Source: Pseudeuparius sepicola (Eukaryota > Arthropoda > Insecta > Coleoptera > Anthribidae). From it: a stretch of DNA of 64,000 nucleotides. Under the pieces are notes generated by a model. That model searched no databases and was not told the DNA's origin. It worked only from the letters and a program-made list of their open reading frames with translations. Below are positions 58,358 through 64,000 of the stretch, piece by piece (the first letter of the stretch is position 1; the number at the start of each line of letters is the position of its first letter). Made by a program: the position numbers and the translations under genes. The stretch spans positions 142,078,257-142,142,256 of the forward strand of contig OY987298.1 in NCBI GenBank assembly GCA_963920635.1, in the 5' to 3' direction.

Positions 58358-60577
58358 TCTTGGGGGTGGAAAGGGGTGAAGACGAGGTTCGCAAATTCTG
58401 ATTCTTTGTGGATAGTTAGAATAGGTGGCCTTAAACTAATTTCCGTGAAAAGAAAAGTCATGCAAGTGAAAACGGCGGTTTTCCCGATTTTTTAAAGTTT
58501 TTCGGTCTTGGGGGTGGAAAGGGGTGAAGACGAGGTTCGCAAATTCTGATTCTTTGTGGATAGTTAGAATAGGTGGCCTTAAACTAATTTCCGTGAAAAT
58601 AAAAGTCATGCAAGTGAAAACGGCCGTTTCCCCGATTTTTTTACGTTTTTCGGTCTTGGGGGTGGAAAGGGGTGAAGACGAGGTTCGCAAATTCTGATTA
58701 TTTGTGGATAGTTAGAATAGGTGGCCTTAAACTAATTTCCGTGAAAAGAAAAGTCATGCAAGTGAAAACGGCGGTTTTCCCGATTTTTTTACGTTTTTCG
58801 GTCTTGGGGGTGGAAAGGGGTGAAGACGAGGTTCGCAAATTCTGATTATTTGTGGATAGTTAGAATAGGTGGCCTTAAACTAATTTCCGTGAAAATAAAA
58901 GTCATGCAAGTGAAAACGGCCGTTTTCCCGATTTTTTTAGGTTTTTCGGTCTTGGGGGTGGAAAGGGGTGAAGACGAGGTTCGCAAATTCTGATTCTTTG
59001 TGGATAGTTAGAATAGGTGGCCTTAAACTAATTTCCGTGAAAATAAAAGTCATGCAAGTGAAAACGGCGGTTTCCCCGATTTTTTTACGTTTTTCGGTCT
59101 TGGGGGTGGAAAGGGGTGAAGACGAGGTTCGCAAATTCTGATTCTTTGTGGATAGTTAGAATAGGTGGCCTTAAACTAATTTCCGTGAAAAGAAAAGTCA
59201 TGCAAGTGAAAACGGCGGTTTTCCCGATTTTTTTACGTTTTTCGGTCTTGAGGGTGGAAAGGGGTGAAGACGAGGTTCGCAAATTCTGATTCTTTGTGGA
59301 TAGTTAGAATAGGTGGCCTTAAACTAATTTCCGTGAAAAGAAAAGTCATGCAAGTGAAAACGGCAGTTTTCCCGATTTTTTAAAGTTTTTCGGTCTTGGG
59401 GGTGGAAAGGGGTGAAGACGAGGTTCGCAAATTCTGATTCTTTGTGGATAGTTAGAATAGGTGGCCTTAAACTAATTTCCGTGAAAAGAAAAGTCATGCA
59501 AGTGAAAACGGCGGTTTTCCCGATTTTTTTACGTTTTTCGGTCTTGAGGGTGGAAAGGGGTGAAGACGAGGTTCGCAAATTCTGATTCTTTGTGGATAGT
59601 TAGAATAGGTGGCTTTAAACTAATTTCCGTGAAAAGAAAAGTCATGCAAGTGAAAACGGCGGTTTTCCCGATTTTTTTACGTTTTTCGGTCTTGAGGGTG
59701 GAAAGGGGTGAAGACGAGGTTCGCAAATTCTGATTCTTTGTGGATAGTTAGAATAGGTGGCCTTAAACTAATTTCCGTGAAAAGAAAAGTCATGCAAGTG
59801 AAAACGGCAGTTTTCCCGATTTTTTAAAGTTTTTCGGTCTTGGGGGTGGAAAGGGGTGAAGACGAGGTTCGCAAATTCTGATTCTTTGTGGATAGTTAGA
59901 ATAGGTGGCCTTAAACTAATTTCCGTGAAAAGAAAAGTCATGCAAGTGAAAACGGCGGTTTTCCCGATTTTTTTACGTTTTTCGGTCTTGAGGGTGGAAA
60001 GGGGTGAAGACGAGGTTCGCAAATTCTGATTCTTTGTGGATAGTTAGAATAGGTGGCTTTAAACTAATTTCCGTGAAAAGAAAAGTCATGCAAGTGAAAA
60101 CGGCGGTTTCCCCGATTTTTTAAAGTTTTTCGGTCTTGGGGGTGGAAAGGGGTGAAGACGAGGTTCGCAAATTCTGATTCTTTGTGGATAGTTAGAATAG
60201 GTGGCCTTAAACTAATTTCCGTGAAAAGAAAAGTCATGCAAGTGAAAACGGCGGTTTTCCCGATTTTTTTACGTTTTTCGGTCTTGAGGGTGGAAAGGGG
60301 TGAAGACGAGGTTCGCAAATTCTGATTCTTTGTGGATAGTTAGAATAGGTGGCTTTAAACTAATTTCCGTGAAAAGAAAAGTCATGCAAGTGAAAACGGC
60401 GGTTTTCCCGATTTTTTTACGTTTTTCGGTCTTGAGGGTGGAAAGGGGTGAAGACGAGGTTCGCAAATTCTGATTCTTTGTGGATAGTTAGAATAGGTGG
60501 CTTTAAACTAATTTCCGTGAAAAGAAAAGTCATGCAAGTGAAAACGGCCGTTTTCCCGATTTTTTTAGGTTTTTCGG
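58358..60577 (+). repeat. 15-monomer block, copy 1 (2220 bp), with a 3-mer expansion
   Basis: Repeated from 60578 at an offset of 2220 bp, falling to 2219 after a lost base near 61293. Its first part also copies 56.6-57.3 kb (offset 1775 bp). Inside it, the three-monomer series carrying GGCAGTTTTCCC (about 59363 and 59807) occurs twice at an offset of 444 bp; the second block has it once. GGCTTTAAAC monomers cluster here. Confidence 0.88.
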
Positions 60578-62330
60578 TCTTGGGGGTGGAAAGGGGTGAA
60601 GACGAGGTTCGCAAATTCTGATTCTTTGTGGATAGTTAGAATAGGTGGCCTTAAACTAATTTCCGTGAAAAGAAAAGTCATGCAAGTGAAAACGGCGGTT
60701 TTCCCGATTTTTTAAAGTTTTTCGGTCTTGGGGGTGGAAAGGGGTGAAGACGAGGTTCGCAAATTCTGATTCTTTGTGGATAGTTAGAATAGGTGGCCTT
60801 AAACTAATTTCCGTGAAAATAAAAGTCATGCAAGTGAAAACGGCCGTTTCCCCGATTTTTTTACGTTTTTCGGTCTTGGGGGTGGAAAGGGGTGAAGACG
60901 AGGTTCGCAAATTCTGATTATTTGTGGATAGTTAGAATAGGTGGCCTTAAACTAATTTCCGTGAAAAGAAAAGTCATGCAAGTGAAAACGGCGGTTTTCC
61001 CGATTTTTTTACGTTTTTCGGTCTTGGGGGTGGAAAGGGGTGAAGACGAGGTTCGCAAATTCTGATTATTTGTGGATAGTTAGAATAGGTGGCCTTAAAC
61101 TAATTTCCGTGAAAATAAAAGTCATGCAAGTGAAAACGGCCGTTTTCCCGATTTTTTTAGGTTTTTCGGTCTTGGGGGTGGAAAGGGGTGAAGACGAGGT
61201 TCGCAAATTCTGATTCTTTGTGGATAGTTAGAATAGGTGGCCTTAAACTAATTTCCGTGAAAATAAAAGTCATGCAAGTGAAAACGGCGGTTTCCCGATT
61301 TTTTTACGTTTTTCGGTCTTGGGGGTGGAAAGGGGTGAAGACGAGGTTCGCAAATTCTGATTCTTTGTGGATAGTTAGAATAGGTGGCCTTAAACTAATT
61401 TCCGTGAAAAGAAAAGTCATGCAAGTGAAAACGGCGGTTTTCCCGATTTTTTTACGTTTTTCGGTCTTGAGGGTGGAAAGGGGTGAAGACGAGGTTCGCA
61501 AATTCTGATTCTTTGTGGATAGTTAGAATAGGTGGCCTTAAACTAATTTCCGTGAAAAGAAAAGTCATGCAAGTGAAAACGGCAGTTTTCCCGATTTTTT
61601 AAAGTTTTTCGGTCTTGGGGGTGGAAAGGGGTGAAGACGAGGTTCGCAAATTCTGATTCTTTGTGGATAGTTAGAATAGGTGGCCTTAAACTAATTTCCG
61701 TGAAAAGAAAAGTCATGCAAGTGAAAACGGCGGTTTTCCCGATTTTTTTACGTTTTTCGGTCTTGAGGGTGGAAAGGGGTGAAGACGAGGTTCGCAAATT
61801 CTGATTCTTTGTGGATAGTTAGAATAGGTGGCTTTAAACTAATTTCCGTGAAAAGAAAAGTCATGCAAGTGAAAACGGCGGTTTCCCCGATTTTTTAAAG
61901 TTTTTCGGTCTTGGGGGTGGAAAGGGGTGAAGACGAGGTTCGCAAATTCTGATTCTTTGTGGATTGTTAGAATAGGTGGCCTTAAACTAATTTCCGTGAA
62001 AAGAAAAGTCATGCAAGTGAAAACGGCGGTTTTCCCGATTTTTTTACGTTTTTCGGTCTTGAGGGTGGAAAGGGGTGAAGACGAGGTTCGCAAATTCTGA
62101 TTCTTTGTGGATAGTTAGAATAGGTGGCTTTAAACTAATTTCCGTGAAAAGAAAAGTCATGCAAGTGAAAACGGCGGTTTTCCCGATTTTTTTACGTTTT
62201 TCGGTCTTGAGGGTGGAAAGGGGTGAAGACGAGGTTCGCAAATTCTGATTCTTTGTGGATAGTTAGAATAGGTGGCTTTAAACTAATTTCCGTGAAAAGA
62301 AAAGTCATGCAAGTGAAAACGGCGGTTTTC
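60578..62330 (+). repeat. 15-monomer block, copy 2 (12 monomers, lacking the 3-mer expansion)
   Basis: Follows copy 1 at 2220 then 2219 bp up to about 61.87 kb, then at 1775 bp. The change of 444 bp equals the three-monomer expansion found only in copy 1. Private marks are GGTTTCCCGATT (one C lost, about 61293) and GGATTGTTAG near 61967. Confidence 0.85.
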
Positions 62331-64000
62331 CCGATTTTTTTACGTTTTTCGGTCTTGAGGGTGGAAAGGGGTGAAGACGAGGTTCGCAAATTCTGATTCT
62401 TTGTGGATAGTTAGAATAGGTGGCCTTAAACTAATTTCCTTGAAAAGAAAAGTCATGCAAGTGAAAACGGCGGTTTTCCCGATTTTTTAAAGTTTTTCGG
62501 TCTTGGGGGTGGAAAGGGGTGAAGGCGAGGTTCGCAAATTCTGATTCTTTGTGGATAGTTAGAATAGGTGGCCTTAAACTAATTTCCGTGAAAAGAAAAG
62601 TCATGCAAGTGAAAACGGCGGTTTCCCCGATTTTTTAAAGTTTTTCGGTCTTGGGGGTGGAAAGGGGTGAAGACGAGGTTCTGATTCTTTGTGGATAGTT
62701 AGAATAGGTGGCCTTAAACTAATTTCCGTGAAAATAAAAGTCATGCAAGTGAAAACGGCCGTTTCCCCGATTTTTTTACGTTTTTCGGTCTTGGGGGTGG
62801 AAAGGGGTGAAGACGAGGTTCGCAAATCCTGATTATTTGTGGATAGTTAGAATAGGTGGCCTTAAACTAATTTCCGTAAAAAGAAAAGTCATGCAAGTGA
62901 AAACGGCGGTTTTCCCGATTTTTTAAAGTTTTTCGGTCTTGGGGGTGGAAAGGGGTGAAGACGAGGTTCGCAAATTCTGATTCTTTGTGGATAGTTAGAA
63001 TAGGTGGCCTTAAACTAATTTCCGTGAAAATAAAAGTCATGCAAGTGAAAACGGCCGTTTTCCCGATTTTTTTAGGTTTTTCGGTCTTGGGGGTGGAAAG
63101 GGGTGAAGACGAGGTTCGCAAATTCTGATTCTTTGTGGATAGTTAGAATAGGTGGCCTTAAACTAATTTCCGTGAAAAGAAAAGTCATGCAAGTGAAAAC
63201 GGCGGTTTTCCCGATTTTTTTACGTTTTTCGGTCTTGAGGGTGGAAAGGGGTGAAGACGAGGTTCGAAAATTCTGATTCTTTGTGGATAGTTAGAATAGG
63301 TGGCCTTAAACTAATTTCCGTGAAAAGAAAAGTCATGCAAGTGAAAACGACGGTTTTCCCGATTTTTTAAAGTTTTTCGGTCTTGGGGGTGGAAAGGGGT
63401 GAAGACGAGGTTCGCAAATTCTGATTCTTTGTGGATAGTTAGAATAGGTGGCCTTAAACTAATTTCCGTGAAAAGAAAAGTCATGCAAGTGAAAACGGCG
63501 GTTTCCCCGATTTTTTTACGTTTTTCGGTCTTGAGGGTGGAAAGGGGTGAAGACGAGGTTCGCAAATTCTGATTCTTCGTGGATAGTTAGAATAGGTGGC
63601 CTTAAACTAATTTCCGTGAAAAGAAAAGTCATGCAAGTGAAAACGGCGGTTTCCCCGATTTTTTTACGTTTTTCGGTCTTGGGGGTGGAAAGGGGTGAAG
63701 ACGAGGTTCGCAAATTCTGATTCTTTGTGGATAGTTAGAATAGGTGGCCTTAAACTAATTTCCGTGAAAAGAAAAGTCATGCAAGTGAAAACGGCGGTTT
63801 CCCCGATTTTTTTACGTTTTTCGGTCTTGGGGGTGGAAAGGGGTGAAGACGAGGTTCGCAAATTTTGATTATTTGTGGATAGTTAGAATAGGTGGCCTTA
63901 AACTAATTTCCCTTAAAAGAAAAGTCATGCAAGTGAAAACGGCGGTTTTCCCGATTTTTTAAAGTTTTTCGGTCTTGAGGGTGGAAAGGGGTGAAGACGA
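62331..64000 (+). repeat. Right-hand satellite segment with several degenerate monomers
   Basis: About 11 monomers with more private changes than the region before: TTTCCTTGAAAAG near 62438, GAAGGCGAGG near 62524, an 8-bp deletion at 62680, GCAAATCCTG near 62826, TTCGAAAATT near 63267, AAAACGACGG near 63348 and TTTCCCTTAAAAG near 63911. From about 63.3 to 63.9 kb it follows 30.5-31.1 kb at an offset of 32766 bp, and ATTCTTCGTGG reappears. The last monomer is cut by the window edge. Confidence 0.8.
62671..62690 (+). other. Monomer with an 8-bp deletion
   Basis: The usual GGTTCGCAAATTCTGATTC is shortened to GGTTCTGATTC, losing eight bases between two TTC copies. A deletion by slippage across the TTC direct repeat explains it. 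I saw it only once. Confidence 0.9.

Larger units (their letters stand above)
1..64000 (+). repeat. Satellite DNA array, 148-bp monomer, about 432 head-to-tail copies
   Basis: Every part of the window is made of the same 148-bp unit. The phrase TCTTGGGGGTGG recurs every 148 bp, apart from small indels, from base 1 to the end. All copies point the same way; I saw no inverted block and no interrupting sequence. Monomers differ from each other at a few positions. This organisation is known for eukaryotic constitutive heterochromatin. The unit is close to the 147 bp wrapped in a nucleosome core. The array runs off both ends of the window, so its total size is unknown. I do not recognise the family. 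Centromeric, pericentromeric, subtelomeric or knob locations all remain possible. There is no telomere-type repeat and no retroelement in 64 kb. The strand given is only the orientation used to describe the monomer. Confidence 0.99.

Noticed and set aside
1..64000. CRISPR array (regular direct repeats)
   Set aside because: There are no unique spacers between repeats; the whole 148-bp unit is repeated. No cas genes, and the unit is far too long.
1..64000. Telomeric or rDNA spacer array
   Set aside because: No TTTAGGG, TTAGGG or TTAGG repeats, and no rRNA coding or promoter sequence anywhere in the window.

Overview
The whole 64 kb window is one uninterrupted tandem satellite DNA array. The basic unit is 148 bp and about 432 copies lie head to tail, all in the same orientation. 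I found no gene, tRNA, rRNA, mobile element, CRISPR array, telomeric repeat or other unique sequence. The many short open frames (65, 84, 88, 95 and 106 codons) are by-products of the repeat: 148 is not a multiple of 3, so the frame rotates at each monomer and the same few peptides recur. An array this long and uniform with a near-nucleosomal unit points to a eukaryote and to constitutive heterochromatin (centromeric, pericentromeric, subtelomeric or knob-like). A flowering plant is plausible, but I do not recognise the satellite family and cannot name the species or the chromosomal location.

The monomer (about 42% GC) has a G-rich start, a mixed middle, and an A/T-tract-rich end. In its last third, A and T runs fall at roughly helical spacing around a dyad. 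One subfamily makes this dyad a perfect 16-bp palindrome. Monomers differ at linked diagnostic sites: TTTTTTAAAG versus TTTTTTTACG, TTTTTTTAGG or TTTTTTTAAG before the last T run; AAAAGAAAAG versus AAAATAAAAG; GGCGG versus GGCCG; and ATTCTTTG, ATTCTTCG or ATTATTTG. Over much of the array two types alternate, giving a 296-bp dimer period.

Above the monomer there is nested higher-order structure, inferred from shared private variants at fixed offsets. From 1 to about 15.2 kb, three separate tandem duplications share almost the same length of 14 monomers (2070, 2072 and 2071 bp). From about 15.5 to 31.1 kb the array is a mosaic of blocks re-used at offsets of about 6.65-6.8 kb and 8.13 kb, with smaller 7-mer, 6-mer and 5-mer duplications. 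Near 31.1 kb the subfamily mix changes. From about 33.1 to 58.4 kb there is a very recent large duplication at an offset of about 14.3-14.6 kb, with an embedded 23-monomer (3404 bp) tandem duplication. From 58.4 to 62.3 kb there is a 15-mer (2220 bp) duplication with a local 3-mer expansion. The end (63.3-63.9 kb) resembles the 30.5-31.1 kb block.

No genes act together here. The biology is that of a satellite evolving by unequal exchange and gene conversion, with possible structural roles (nucleosome positioning, DNA curvature, dyad symmetry) that the sequence suggests but does not prove.
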